In this document: piece by piece, positions 55,734 through 63,660 of the stretch
Layout: each line of letters begins with the position of its first letter
Position numbering within the stretch: the first letter of the stretch is position 1
Source of the DNA: Martelella limonii
GTDB taxonomy: Bacteria > Pseudomonadota > Alphaproteobacteria > Rhizobiales > Rhizobiaceae
NCBI RefSeq assembly: GCF_013344475.1
Contig: NZ_JABUOU010000001.1
Coordinates: 558,001-622,000, forward strand
Direction of reading: 5' to 3'
DNA: 64,000 bases
Made by a program: the position numbers and the translations under genes
The notes under the pieces: model-generated
The model's database searches: none
Seen by the model: only the letters and a program-made list of their open reading frames with translations
What the model was told of the DNA's origin: nothing

Positions 55734-56128
55734 TGAGCATGCCCAAATCCTCTCAGCCTTCAGGCTTCGAAGAAGCCGATCAGGCAACTCAGGATCGTTG
55801 GATCCGAAATCTTCTGGGAAATGAGAACGCGGAACGTTTCAATCGGGTAAGCGGCCAGCAGCGGTTTCGGCCAACGCCCGTGCGAGTTCACTTCGAATAT
55901 TTCTTGCATGATGGCCTTTGGGTGATCTCTCGCTTCCAGAACGGTCAGCAAGAGCAACATGCCAGCCGCCTTTCAGAAGACGAATGCCGCAGCACCGTGA
56001 ACAAGCTCCGGGCGGCTGGTTATACCGTCCGAGAAACTCGGATCGGATTTCATGACAAAACCGAAAAACCTGTGAGTGAGCGCATGCGGAACATTGATCG
56101 CTTGGGCCTGTATCGGGAGCGCACATGA
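55733..56128 (+). CDS. Hypothetical phage protein
   Basis: The 131-residue product has a beta-rich centre (RPTPVRVHFEYFLHDGLWVISRF) and ends in a basic region. I recognise no family. Start ATG 55733 overlaps the stop of the small ORF before it; a second ATG two codons later is possible. The end overlaps the replication-type gene by 4 bases. Confidence 0.6.
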   Translation: MSMPKSSQPSGFEEADQATQDRWIRNLLGNENAERFNRVSGQQRFRPTPVRVHFEYFLHDGLWVISRFQNGQQEQHASRLSEDECRSTVNKLRAAGYTVRETRIGFHDKTEKPVSERMRNIDRLGLYRERT

Positions 56129-56583
56129 GCAGCAAGTACAAGCGCAAGGGCAAGGCCAAGTTCATCATGATCGAGCGCTATTTTTGGCGCTCGGAGGCTT
56201 GGGATAGTCTCAGCCCCGTTGAGCAAATGGGATATCTTCGGATTAAATGGCGGTACGACGGCAAAAACAATGGTCGCATAGGTTGCTCCTGCCGGGAAAT
56301 GGCAGACGAGTTAAAATGCAGCAAGGCGACGGCAAGCCGCGTCTTTAAAGTTCTGCAGGAGCGCGGCTTCATCGAGGTTGTCAAACCAAGCGGTTTCAGC
56401 CGCAAAGACCGCACATCTACCGAATGGAGAATTGCAGAATACCCTTGTGATGTCACCGGTGAAATAGCTTCGAAATCATTCATCCGCTGGCGCGCTGATG
56501 AAAAAACAACAGTTTCATCAGAGGGACACACAGTTTCATCAGGGGGACAGTTCGGCAGAATGAAGGTGGCAAATCATGGCTGA
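56125..56583 (+). CDS. Winged-helix phage replication-type protein
   Basis: The 152-residue protein has a helix-turn-helix with wing: SCREMADELKCSKATASRVFKVLQERGFIEVV, the pattern seen in phage replication initiators and plasmid-type Rep winged helices. YFWRSEAWDSLSPVEQMGYLRIKWRYDGKNNGRI precedes it, as in proteins that open phage replication regions. Iteron-like repeats in the last 80 bases of the gene and just after it (56511-56654) support a replication role with the origin inside its own gene. Confidence 0.7.
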   Translation: MSSKYKRKGKAKFIMIERYFWRSEAWDSLSPVEQMGYLRIKWRYDGKNNGRIGCSCREMADELKCSKATASRVFKVLQERGFIEVVKPSGFSRKDRTSTEWRIAEYPCDVTGEIASKSFIRWRADEKTTVSSEGHTVSSGGQFGRMKVANHG

Positions 56584-56654
56584 AAGACCTGAAAAACGAC
56601 CTCACAGTTTCATGAGAGGTACCGTCATCGCTTCTCACGGTTTCATGAGAGGTA
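56511..56654 (+). repeat. Four iteron-like repeats, probable phage origin
   Basis: AGTTTCATCAGAGGGAC (56511), AGTTTCATCAGGGGGAC (56532), AGTTTCATGAGAGGTAC (56606) and GGTTTCATGAGAGGTAC (56639) are direct repeats within and just after the winged-helix gene. The first two are 21 bp apart and the last two 33 bp apart, both near whole helical turns. Placement in the 3' end of a replication gene is a known phage origin layout. Confidence 0.6.
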
Positions 56655-56728
56655 CACATATAGTGTTACCAGGGGAGGGTGGCCGGGAGTATGTTCTGAC
56701 ACAGATCCGAGACAGGGTGGAGCGATAG
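56576..56728 (+). CDS. Small phage ORF overlapping the putative origin (50 residues)
   Basis: ATG 56576 starts 8 bases inside the winged-helix gene and runs to TAG at 56728, just before the next gene. The product contains SFMRGT and GFMRGT, simply because the DNA repeats are in frame, and a helical C-terminus (REYVLTQIRDRVER). It could be a real coupled gene or a by-product of the repeats. Confidence 0.35.
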   Translation: MAERPEKRPHSFMRGTVIASHGFMRGTHIVLPGEGGREYVLTQIRDRVER

Positions 56729-56731
56729 CCG

Positions 56732-57043
56732 ATGGAACACCAGAAAGAAACCGAGCTCCCGCTATTCGCTTGGACGCCTCCGAAGAAGTTGATGGTGTTT
56801 CCGCTCGTGTACCGGATTGGAAAAATCCGGGACGTGGCAACCAAGATGCTGGACAAACCGACGGAAAAGAGTGCTCGGCATTATCGACGGCAAGTTGACG
56901 AAGGGCTGACGGCTCAGCTTGAGCGGTTTGGCTTCGGTGACGGTGAGATCGGGCAGCAGCTGGACCTGTTCTGGCAGGCCGTGGAGCAGGAGATGCATCG
57001 TCAGTCTTACGAATGGACAAACAATCCGGGAGATGCGGTATGA
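56732..57043 (+). CDS. Hypothetical phage protein, DUF6074-like
   Basis: The 103-residue protein has the pattern LPLFAWTPPKKLMVFPLVYRIGKIRDVATKML followed by HYRRQVDEGLTAQLERFGFGDGEIGQQLDLFWQAVEQEM, resembling the DUF6074 group of small rhizobial phage and plasmid proteins. The function is unknown. It is followed by an ATGA overlap. Confidence 0.6.
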   Translation: MEHQKETELPLFAWTPPKKLMVFPLVYRIGKIRDVATKMLDKPTEKSARHYRRQVDEGLTAQLERFGFGDGEIGQQLDLFWQAVEQEMHRQSYEWTNNPGDAV

Positions 57044-57321
57044 GTGACGTGATCAAATTCCCGGCGCGTGACCGGATTGAAATCCATTTTTGCTTGGTAA
57101 CGGGAGCGACTGTCACTGACGCGAACGGAACCCACCGCGTTTTCTATCATGTCGGTGAACGACGATTTTTCGTTGACCTGATCGACTCTGATGGGATCCG
57201 GCTGGGTATGCACGATTGCGAAAGCTACGACGAGGCTATCATTGCGGCCGGCGATCTGGCGCGAGAATGGGGGTGCGAGGTTTACGATCGCGTGGTTCGC
57301 GACGAAGGCGGTGACGAATGA
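57040..57321 (+). CDS. Hypothetical phage protein
   Basis: The 93-residue product starts MSDVIKFPARDRIEIHFCLV and is beta-rich (RVFYHVGERRFFVDLIDSDG), ending in a helix (YDEAIIAAGDLAREWG). No family recognised. I start at ATG 57040, which overlaps the previous stop. The 3' end overlaps the next gene. Confidence 0.6.
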   Translation: MSDVIKFPARDRIEIHFCLVTGATVTDANGTHRVFYHVGERRFFVDLIDSDGIRLGMHDCESYDEAIIAAGDLAREWGCEVYDRVVRDEGGDE

Positions 57322-57578
57322 CAGACACCGCTCTGACCACGGCAGACATTGACCGCATTCTTGAGGGGGCATCGCGCCGGCGGCTACCCTCTCTTGCCAC
57401 GGAGAGCCTATGGGGTGCGCAGGCTATCGCCGACTTCATGGGCACGTCTGCGGACTATGTGAGAAAGCTGTCCACGACGGATGATGAATGCCCGATCCGG
57501 ATACGAGGCGGGCGGTACTACGCGACCCGGACAGAGATCGCGGAATGGCTGAGGCCGAAAGAGGAGCGCCGGCCATGA
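57318..57578 (+). CDS. Helix-turn-helix phage protein
   Basis: The 86-residue protein contains ESLWGAQAIADFMGTSADYVRKLSTTDDECPIRIRGGRYYATRTEIAEWL, a MerR/excisionase-type winged helix with the RGGRYYA wing. It overlaps both neighbours by 4 bases. In related phages proteins of this type lie just before the packaging genes and may act as regulator or small terminase, but here no large terminase follows. Confidence 0.65.
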   Translation: MTDTALTTADIDRILEGASRRRLPSLATESLWGAQAIADFMGTSADYVRKLSTTDDECPIRIRGGRYYATRTEIAEWLRPKEERRP

Positions 57579-57991
57579 TGAGAACGACGGAGTATGTCGA
57601 TTGGAAGCAGCAATGGGATGGTGTCCCTGTCGTATGGGGCGAGAGCGATTGCACTGCCTGGGCTGCGCGCTGGGTTGAATTCGCGACGGGCAAGAAGCTT
57701 GACCTTCCGAAATGGAATTCTCGGCGCGATGCGCAGAGGCTGATTGCTGAAGCAGGATCGCTGGAAGCTCTCTGGGACGAACATCTCGCCAAGGTCGGTA
57801 TCTATCAAACGTCAGAAGCCCGATGGGGCGATGTCGGTATCATGAACACCACGGTTGCGGGGCCGGTTGGCGGCATCTTTTCCCCTTGGGCCGCTGGCTT
57901 CAACTGGCGGGCAGAAGACGGTATCAGGCTGCTTTCCATCAGACCCGCCAATCTGATTGCCATTTGGTCCGTTGGTTACAATCCGGATTGA
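57575..57991 (+). CDS. DUF6950-like phage protein, possible NlpC/P60-type peptidase
   Basis: The 138-residue protein has VVWGESDCTAWAARWVEFATG near the start, with a cysteine in a helix start as in NlpC/P60-like peptidases, and a following RWGDVGIMNTTVAGPVGGIF. This is the pattern of the DUF6950 family usually found in tail modules. Start ATG 57575 overlaps the previous stop; an in-frame start at 57488 lies inside that gene. Finding it in the early region before the portal gene is unusual. Confidence 0.6.
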   Translation: MMRTTEYVDWKQQWDGVPVVWGESDCTAWAARWVEFATGKKLDLPKWNSRRDAQRLIAEAGSLEALWDEHLAKVGIYQTSEARWGDVGIMNTTVAGPVGGIFSPWAAGFNWRAEDGIRLLSIRPANLIAIWSVGYNPD

Positions 57992-58038
57992 GCGGGCTTT
58001 TCGTGTTTGCAAAGCGTTATAATAAGGGGTGAAGGATA

Positions 58039-58365
58039 TTATACCCTTGTTTTCGCGCTTTCCGGATCCAGCTTCGTCCCGCGAACGGCCTCGATAGCCT
58101 CCGGCGCGATCTTCTCGCCGCGCTCTGCGTTACGCTGAACAACGCGTTCTGACTGGCCTGTTCTCGCGGCAGTGTCGGCGGTGAAGCGGTCGGCTTTGGC
58201 AGAGTCGCCAAGTTGGCGACTCTGGTCATGCCCTCCGCCAATTGCACCGTGGGCCGTCTCTGGATGCAGCGCCTCGTAAGCCGCCTTGCGCTTTGCTGTG
58301 AATGTCGCCCGTTCCGCAGGCGTCAGCGGCGGAGCGCAAAGGTTCTCGTCGCAGTCGGCAACCGA
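58039..58365 (-). pseudogene. Fragment of a ParB-like domain protein
   Basis: The minus strand encodes DENLCAPPLTPAERATFTAK, YEALHPETAHGAIGGG, and TAARTGQSERVVQRNAERGEKIAPEAI. This is the region after the ParB/Srx core domain in phage- and plasmid-borne ParB-like proteins. The N-terminal core with its catalytic loop is missing and the end is abrupt. It sits against the direction of the phage genes, in the gap where terminase genes would be expected. Confidence 0.65.
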
Positions 58366-58487
58366 ACGAAATTCGTACGGCTGGGACGAGCGCCACGGTG
58401 GCGAAAGCCAACTAACTACCTGTTTTAGCGTGATTAACTGCATTTCCGGGAGGCGCTTTCTGCATCCTGGTCGGCTATATTCAGGTC

Positions 58488-59699
58488 ATGAAGATTTGGC
58501 CCTTTTCCCGAACTGAGCAGAAGTCCCTCAGCAATCCGACTGAGGAAGAATATGCGCTGTTCACGGGCGGCAGCGTTGCCGGTTCGTCAGTGTCGGTCGC
58601 CACAGCGCTGACGGTTCCCGCCGTCCAGTCTGCAATCCGTCTTGTCTCTGAAGCCTGTGCCACGCTCGATATCGTCGTGGAAAAGCGTGACGGGACAAAC
58701 TGGCATTCCGATGCCGAGCATCACGTTGCCCGCCTTCTCGGTGACCGCCCGAATGACTGGACGTCAACTTTCGAGCTGATCCGCGATCTTGTCGCGACGG
58801 CGCTGACCAGTGACCGGGGCGGCGCTGCCTGGGTAAACCGTGTCGATGGAGAGGTTCGGGAAATCATCCGGTATGAACCGGCTCATGTGACCATTGATTT
58901 CAGTGCCGACGGTCGGCAGGAACCCAGCTTCAAGATTAACAACCGCCCGGAAGATGCCCAGAACATCGTGCACCTCCGCGGGCCGTTCGGGCGCTCCTGT
59001 CTGGCGCTTGCCGCTGATGCCATCGGCGCGGCGAAGGACATGGAGAAGCACGCCGGGAAGCTGTTCAGGAATGGCGCTCGCCCCGGTGGTGTGATCGAGT
59101 CACCCAAGCCGCTTGGTGATGAGGGCTTCAAGAAAATGGGCGCTGCATGGCGCAAGGCCCACGAAGGGCCGGACAATGCCGGCCGGACTGCGATCCTTTG
59201 GGATGGCGCGACCTTCCGTCCGATCACGCTGACCTCGACCGATGCGCAGTTTCTCGAAAACCGCAAGTTTCAGATTATCGAAATCGCCCGCGCCTTCCGC
59301 GTCCCCCCGTCGATGATTTACGACCTCGACCGCGCCACCTGGTCCAACTCCGAACAGATGGGCAAAGAGTTCCTGTCCTATTCGCTTGAGCCGTGGCTGA
59401 GGGCATTGGAAGGCGCGATGCGTGTGGCCTTGTTCCTTCCAGAAGAGCGCCGCGATTTCCGCATCCGCTTTGACCGTGACGATCTGACCCGCGCGGATCT
59501 GAAGGTGCGAGCCGCTTCTATCAGCAGCCTTATCGCCAGTCGCGTTCTCAACCCCAATGAGGGCCGGGCATGGCTTGACTTGCCGCCGCGTGAAGGTGGC
59601 GAGGAATATGCGAACCCGAACACGGGAAGCAGTCAGCCCGGCGATGTGGGCGATTCCCACAATGACGAAACAGAGGACCGTGAAAATGGACCTGAGTGA
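58488..59699 (+). CDS. Phage portal protein, HK97 family
   Basis: The 403-residue protein has the portal pattern: SVATALTVPAVQSAIRLVSEACATLDIVVEK, RDLVATALTSDRGGAAWVNR, HLRGPFGRSCLALAADAIGAAKDMEKHAGKLFRNGARPGGVI, and EIARAFRVPPSMIYDLDRATWSNSEQMGKEFLSYSLEPWL. It forms the dodecameric ring through which DNA enters and leaves the capsid. Full length for the family. It is the first gene of the morphogenesis operon here; the next gene starts 14 bases before its end. Confidence 0.95.
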   Translation: MKIWPFSRTEQKSLSNPTEEEYALFTGGSVAGSSVSVATALTVPAVQSAIRLVSEACATLDIVVEKRDGTNWHSDAEHHVARLLGDRPNDWTSTFELIRDLVATALTSDRGGAAWVNRVDGEVREIIRYEPAHVTIDFSADGRQEPSFKINNRPEDAQNIVHLRGPFGRSCLALAADAIGAAKDMEKHAGKLFRNGARPGGVIESPKPLGDEGFKKMGAAWRKAHEGPDNAGRTAILWDGATFRPITLTSTDAQFLENRKFQIIEIARAFRVPPSMIYDLDRATWSNSEQMGKEFLSYSLEPWLRALEGAMRVALFLPEERRDFRIRFDRDDLTRADLKVRAASISSLIASRVLNPNEGRAWLDLPPREGGEEYANPNTGSSQPGDVGDSHNDETEDRENGPE

Positions 59700-60075
59700 C
59701 GTTCTCTCCAACGTGGCCGATCAGGACAAGGGCCGCATGCTCGAAATTGTCGACCCATGGAAGGGCAAGCCTACGGGTATGCGCATGTGGCTCGCTGGCC
59801 CGGACAGTGACGTCCAACGCCGCGCCCGCATTGCGATGATGGACGAGCTTGCGGAAGCCGCAGACGATCAGGGCAGGGTGTCGGCAGAGGCCCGTGAGAA
59901 AGCCCGCCTGAAATGTCTGGCCCGTTGCGTGTTGCACTGGGAGATCGAGGAAGACGGCAAGGCGGTCGCCATGACGCACAAGGCGATCTTCCGGGTGCTG
60001 ACGGCGGGTGCATGGATACAGGCTCAGGTCGATGCCTTTGCCGGTGACCGCGCCAATTTCAGGCCGGAGGTTTGA
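59686..60075 (+). CDS. Hypothetical phage protein between portal and protease
   Basis: The 129-residue product starts MDLSDVLSNVADQDKGRMLE, with a beta-rich middle and a helix (AREKARLKCLARCVLHWEI). No named family comes to mind, but similar small proteins with a GxxxxxxLAGPDSD-like stretch are common at this position in rhizobial phages. ATG 59686 overlaps the portal gene by 14 bases. A long in-frame upstream extension lies within the portal gene and is rejected. Confidence 0.65.
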   Translation: MDLSDVLSNVADQDKGRMLEIVDPWKGKPTGMRMWLAGPDSDVQRRARIAMMDELAEAADDQGRVSAEAREKARLKCLARCVLHWEIEEDGKAVAMTHKAIFRVLTAGAWIQAQVDAFAGDRANFRPEV

Positions 60076-60077
60076 CG

Positions 60078-60578
60078 ATGGAAAAGCTCTTCATCGAAAC
60101 CAAGCTGGCCGCGCTCGAAGGCGGATTGATCGAAGGAACAGCATGGCCGTTCGGTTCACCTGATCGCGTCGGGGACGTGATCGAGAAGGGGGCGTTCGTC
60201 GGCGCTTCCCTGCCTTTGCCAATGCTGTTCGGCCACGATCCGAATGACCCGGTCGGCACTTGGACGGCTGCTGATGAGGATGAGGAAGGTCTGAAGGTCA
60301 AGGGCTCGCTTCTGATCGATGACGTTGCCCGCGCCCGTGAGGTTCACGCTCTGGTCAAGGCCGGCGCGGTCAAGGGGCTTTCGGTCGGGTTCCAGACCCG
60401 GAAGGCAAGCCCCCGCAAAGGCGGGGGCCGAACAATCACCAAGCTCGATCTATGGGAGGTGTCGCTTGTCACCTTCGGCATGCATCCCGGCGCACGGGTT
60501 ACCAGCGCGAAATCCGCAATCAGGGCTCTGACACTGGCAGAAGCTCTTAACCGCGCCACGGCGCAACTGAAAGGGTGA
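60078..60578 (+). CDS. HK97-family prohead protease
   Basis: The 166-residue protein shows the U35-type protease pattern: GLIEGTAWPFGSPDRVGDVIEKGAF, LPMLFGHDPNDPVGTWT (histidine), and ALVKAGAVKGLSVGFQTRK (serine) followed by KLDLWEVSLVTFGMHPGA. It matures the capsid by removing scaffold segments. I start at ATG 60078; TTG 60072 is in frame but less likely. It is directly followed by the capsid gene, as expected. Confidence 0.93.
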   Translation: MEKLFIETKLAALEGGLIEGTAWPFGSPDRVGDVIEKGAFVGASLPLPMLFGHDPNDPVGTWTAADEDEEGLKVKGSLLIDDVARAREVHALVKAGAVKGLSVGFQTRKASPRKGGGRTITKLDLWEVSLVTFGMHPGARVTSAKSAIRALTLAEALNRATAQLKG

Positions 60579-60585
60579 ACAACCT

Positions 60586-61740
60586 ATGCAGCATTTCACC
60601 AAACAGGCGCTGGCGAGTTCGGCGCTGATCCTGAAGGGTGAGGAAGACGACCCCGAAAACCTCGTCACCAAGGCGATCGAGGACCTGACGAAGACCGTCG
60701 ATGAACGGTTGAAGAAGGTCGAAGAAAAGGGCGCCGATCCGAAGGTCGAAGAGCGTTTGAAGGCGCTGGAGACCAAGGCCAACCGGCCCGGCGGCGATAA
60801 GAAAGAGGATGAGCAGACCGAAGAGCGCAAGGCGTTCTCGATCTATCTCGCCCGTGGCGATGCGCTTCCGGCTGAAGAGCGCAAGGCGCTGACGGTTTCG
60901 AGCGATCCGAGCGGCGGCTATTTCGCCCCGGCGGAAATGTCGTCTGAGTTCATCAAGGAGCTTGTCGAATTCTCTCCGGTTCGTTCTGTTGCTTCGGTTC
61001 GTTCGACCGGCGCGCCGTCCGTGGTCTATCCCAAGCGCACCGGCATCACCAATGCCAAGTGGAAGGGTGAGACGGAAGCGCAGGAAGAATCGACGGCCAG
61101 CTTCGGACAGGCGGAAATCCCTGTTCATGAGATTAGCACATATGTCGATATCTCGAACCAGCTTCTTGCCGACAGCGGCGGGCAGGCCGAGACCGAAGTG
61201 CGCCTGGCGCTGTCCGAAGACTTCGGCCAGAAGGAAGGTTCGGCCTTCGTCAACGGCACGGGCGCGAAGCAGCCGGAAGGGTTCATGACCAACCCGGATA
61301 TCGCTTACTTCGCCAATGGCCACGCCACCAACCTTTCCGCCGATGCGCTGATCAAGCTCATGTATTCGATGCCGGCGACCTATCGCGGTCGCGGTTCCTG
61401 GGCCATGAACGGCACCACGCTCGGCGTCATCCGCACCCTGAAAGACGGACAGGGCAATTACTTGTGGCAACCGTCCTATCAGGCCGGTCAGCCGGAAACC
61501 ATTCTCGGCCGTCCGGTGGTCGAAATGGTGGATATGCCGGATATCGCGGCCAATGCCTTCCCGATCATCTACGGCGATTTCTCGGCCTACAGGATCCTTG
61601 ACCGGGTGAGCCTGTCGATCCTCGTAAACCCGTATCTTCTTGCCACGTCCGGCCTGACCCGCATCCACGCCACGCGCCGTGTCGGTGGCCGTGTGCTCCA
61701 GGCAGCGCGCTTCAAGAAGCTCAAAATGGCGACCAGCTAA
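60586..61740 (+). CDS. Major capsid protein, HK97 fold
   Basis: The 384-residue protein starts with a charged coiled-coil region (about 15-100; TKAIEDLTKTVDERLKKVEEK) typical of the delta scaffold domain that the protease removes. The capsid fold follows: SSDPSGGYFAPAEMSSEFIKELVEFSPVRSVASVRSTGA, GQAEIPVHEISTYVDISNQLLADS and WQPSYQAGQPETILGRPVVEMVDMP. It has the usual length and gene position after the protease. Confidence 0.96.
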   Translation: MQHFTKQALASSALILKGEEDDPENLVTKAIEDLTKTVDERLKKVEEKGADPKVEERLKALETKANRPGGDKKEDEQTEERKAFSIYLARGDALPAEERKALTVSSDPSGGYFAPAEMSSEFIKELVEFSPVRSVASVRSTGAPSVVYPKRTGITNAKWKGETEAQEESTASFGQAEIPVHEISTYVDISNQLLADSGGQAETEVRLALSEDFGQKEGSAFVNGTGAKQPEGFMTNPDIAYFANGHATNLSADALIKLMYSMPATYRGRGSWAMNGTTLGVIRTLKDGQGNYLWQPSYQAGQPETILGRPVVEMVDMPDIAANAFPIIYGDFSAYRILDRVSLSILVNPYLLATSGLTRIHATRRVGGRVLQAARFKKLKMATS

Positions 61741-61750
61741 GGAGGCTGTC

Positions 61751-62137
61751 ATGCGTGATCTTGTGAACAACATCGGAGCGGTACAGGCGCTTGTCCCTGC
61801 CGTTCTTTCCGCCACGGCAACCGGCCCGGCGCTCGACCTGATCGCCTTTGGCAGTGCCGCTCTCGTGATCAACACCGGGGCGATCGCATCGGCTGGTGAC
61901 TTCACTGCCAAGCTTCAGGAATCGGACACCACGACCAGCGGCGATTTCACCGATGTCGATGCCGATCATCTGGAAGGGGTATTCCCTGCCAGTCTGGAAG
62001 CTAATGCGGTGGTGAAAGTCGGGTACAAAGGCTTCAAGCGCTATATCCGGCTCGTGGTCACCAAGAACGGTGGAACCTCGATCGCTGCCGGCGCGGTGCT
62101 GATCAAGGGCCATGCTGCCGAACGTCCGGTGGTTTGA
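61751..62137 (+). CDS. Phage structural protein, possibly head decoration
   Basis: The 128-residue protein is beta-rich with hydrophobic strands (ALDLIAFGSAALVINTGAIAS, FTAKLQESDTTTSGDFTDV) and a KVGYKGFKRYIRLVVTKNGG segment seen in small capsid-associated proteins. It starts 10 bases after the capsid gene with AAGGAGG in front. Position suggests head decoration or stabilisation. Confidence 0.65.
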   Translation: MRDLVNNIGAVQALVPAVLSATATGPALDLIAFGSAALVINTGAIASAGDFTAKLQESDTTTSGDFTDVDADHLEGVFPASLEANAVVKVGYKGFKRYIRLVVTKNGGTSIAAGAVLIKGHAAERPVV

Positions 62138-62138
62138 T

Positions 62139-62402
62139 ATGGCACAGGCTGATCCGCTTTCCGGCTACGCAATGGCGTCCACCGCAATGGGTGAGCGTCA
62201 TTTCGAGATCGTGCCGAGCGATACGGAAGACATGGCCATCCGGCCAAGAACGATCTTCTGTGCCGAAGACGGCACGGCGGTCATTCGTGATGAGGGTGGC
62301 ACTGATCTGCCCTATCAGATGACGGCAGGAACCTACCTTCCGTTTCGCGGTGTTCGTGTTCTAGCGACTGGCACGACCGGCACCTTCTACGGGTGGTGGT
62401 AA
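62139..62402 (+). CDS. Hypothetical phage structural-module protein
   Basis: The 87-residue product is beta-rich, with a clean C-terminal half (LPYQMTAGTYLPFRGVRVLATGTTGTFYGWW), reminiscent of small spike or head-completion proteins that end in an aromatic pair. It starts directly after the previous gene. The role is inferred only from position and strand content. Confidence 0.6.
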   Translation: MAQADPLSGYAMASTAMGERHFEIVPSDTEDMAIRPRTIFCAEDGTAVIRDEGGTDLPYQMTAGTYLPFRGVRVLATGTTGTFYGWW

Positions 62403-62404
62403 CC

Positions 62405-62767
62405 ATGCCGATGAAAGCCCCTCGCGTCTGTGGATACTGCGGCCTCACCCATATGACGGGTGAGCAATGCAGTCTCGTGGCCGCGCGGGACAAGGCCCGG
62501 AAGACCCGCTTCGACCGGAAGCGCCCGAACGCCCGCCAGCGTGGTTACACCGCACAATGGGAAAAGGAGAGCAAGGCTTTCCTGCTGGACTATCCCTTCT
62601 GCATCCGCTGCGGCGCTCATGCCCAACTGGTTGACCACAAGACCCCTCACAAGGGCGATCAGCGGCTCTTCTGGGACCGCACCAACTGGCAACCCCTATG
62701 CCATCACTGTCACAACAGCGCCAAGCAATCGGAAGAGCGGCGCACATCCAATGAGGTGAGACCATGA
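62405..62767 (+). CDS. HNH endonuclease
   Basis: The 120-residue protein begins with a zinc-binding CGYCG and has an HNH nuclease core: FCIRCGAHAQLVDHKTPHKGDQRLFWDRTNWQPLCHHCHNSAKQ, in which DHKTP, the N and H of NWQPLCHHCHN and two Cys pairs form the metal and active sites. HNH proteins of this kind lie beside terminase genes and are needed for packaging in HK97-type phages; here it lies in the head-tail module instead. The 3' end overlaps the tail tube gene. Confidence 0.92.
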   Translation: MPMKAPRVCGYCGLTHMTGEQCSLVAARDKARKTRFDRKRPNARQRGYTAQWEKESKAFLLDYPFCIRCGAHAQLVDHKTPHKGDQRLFWDRTNWQPLCHHCHNSAKQSEERRTSNEVRP

Positions 62768-63255
62768 GCCTTTATGCAACGGCTGGTGCCAAGCTCTATA
62801 TCGGCGGCACCAAAAGCCAGAAGAACAACGACTTCACGAGCGCTGATTTCACCGGTGAGACGTGGGTCGAGATCGCCAACCTTGAGAACCTGGGTTCTCT
62901 TGGCGACACATCTGAAACCGTAAGTTTTAACGCCATTGGTGAAAGCAGGACGAAGACCCTTAAGGGCCCGCGTTCGGCCGGAACAATGGAAGTGGTGTGT
63001 GGCATCAGCAATGACGATGCCGGCCAGCTCGCAGCGATCGCAGCTGAGAAGACGCCCTATGACTATGGTTTCAGGCTGGTGCTCAATGACGCCCCGCCAT
63101 CCGGAAGCGACCCGACGCCATCAGAGCGCATGTTCATCGCCAAGGTGATGAGCGCATCCGAAGCCTTTGACGAAGCAAACAGCGTCATGAAGCTGAACAT
63201 CTCCCTTGCGGTCAATTCGAATGTGGTGCGCATCGCCGCAGCGATGGGTGACTGA
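62764..63255 (+). CDS. Phage tail tube protein
   Basis: The 163-residue protein resembles TP901-type and lambda-type tail tube proteins: MSLYATAGAKLYIGGTKSQK, then WVEIANLENLGSLGDTSETVSFNAIGESRTKTLKGPRSAGTMEVVCGISNDDAGQ, and a final FDEANSVMKLNISLAVNSNVV. It overlaps the HNH gene by 4 bases. In HK97-type phages it normally comes after the head-tail connector genes; here it comes before them. Confidence 0.85.
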   Translation: MSLYATAGAKLYIGGTKSQKNNDFTSADFTGETWVEIANLENLGSLGDTSETVSFNAIGESRTKTLKGPRSAGTMEVVCGISNDDAGQLAAIAAEKTPYDYGFRLVLNDAPPSGSDPTPSERMFIAKVMSASEAFDEANSVMKLNISLAVNSNVVRIAAAMGD

Positions 63256-63341
63256 CCGGGGGTGGTCTTGAACTTTCCGCGCCTGCTCGGGACCGGCGCG
63301 GGGAGGCAAACGCAAGATTTGACCGAAATGGAGTTTTGGCC

Positions 63342-63659
63342 ATGGCGATCGTGACGCTTGAAGAATTTAAGGCACAGCTGAATTTCACGGATGACCTTGG
63401 AACTGCTGATGACGCCTTGATGGCGGTCAAGATTGCCGCAGCACAAGACCATATCGAGCGGTTGCTGGGGTACAAGATCGAAGAGGTCTACCCCGGCGCG
63501 CCCGACGATCCGGTACCGGCCTCCTTGTCGCAGGCCGTCCTGATGCTGGCCGCGCACTGGTACGAAAATCGCGAAACCGTGATTATCGGTGTCACGGCAA
63601 TGCCGATGCCGCTGGGTGTGCAGGAAATCGTCCGCGAATATCGGGAATGGAGTTTCTGA
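63342..63659 (+). CDS. Head-tail connector (gp6-like, HK97 adaptor)
   Basis: The 105-residue protein has the gp6/DUF3168-neighbour pattern: VTLEEFKAQLNFTDDLGTADDALMAVKIAAAQDHIERLLGYKI and VPASLSQAVLMLAAHWYENRETVIIG. It forms the adaptor ring below the portal. Start ATG 63342; a TTG six bases upstream is in frame. It follows the tail tube gene after 86 bases. Confidence 0.9.
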   Translation: MAIVTLEEFKAQLNFTDDLGTADDALMAVKIAAAQDHIERLLGYKIEEVYPGAPDDPVPASLSQAVLMLAAHWYENRETVIIGVTAMPMPLGVQEIVREYREWSF

Positions 63660-63660
63660 A

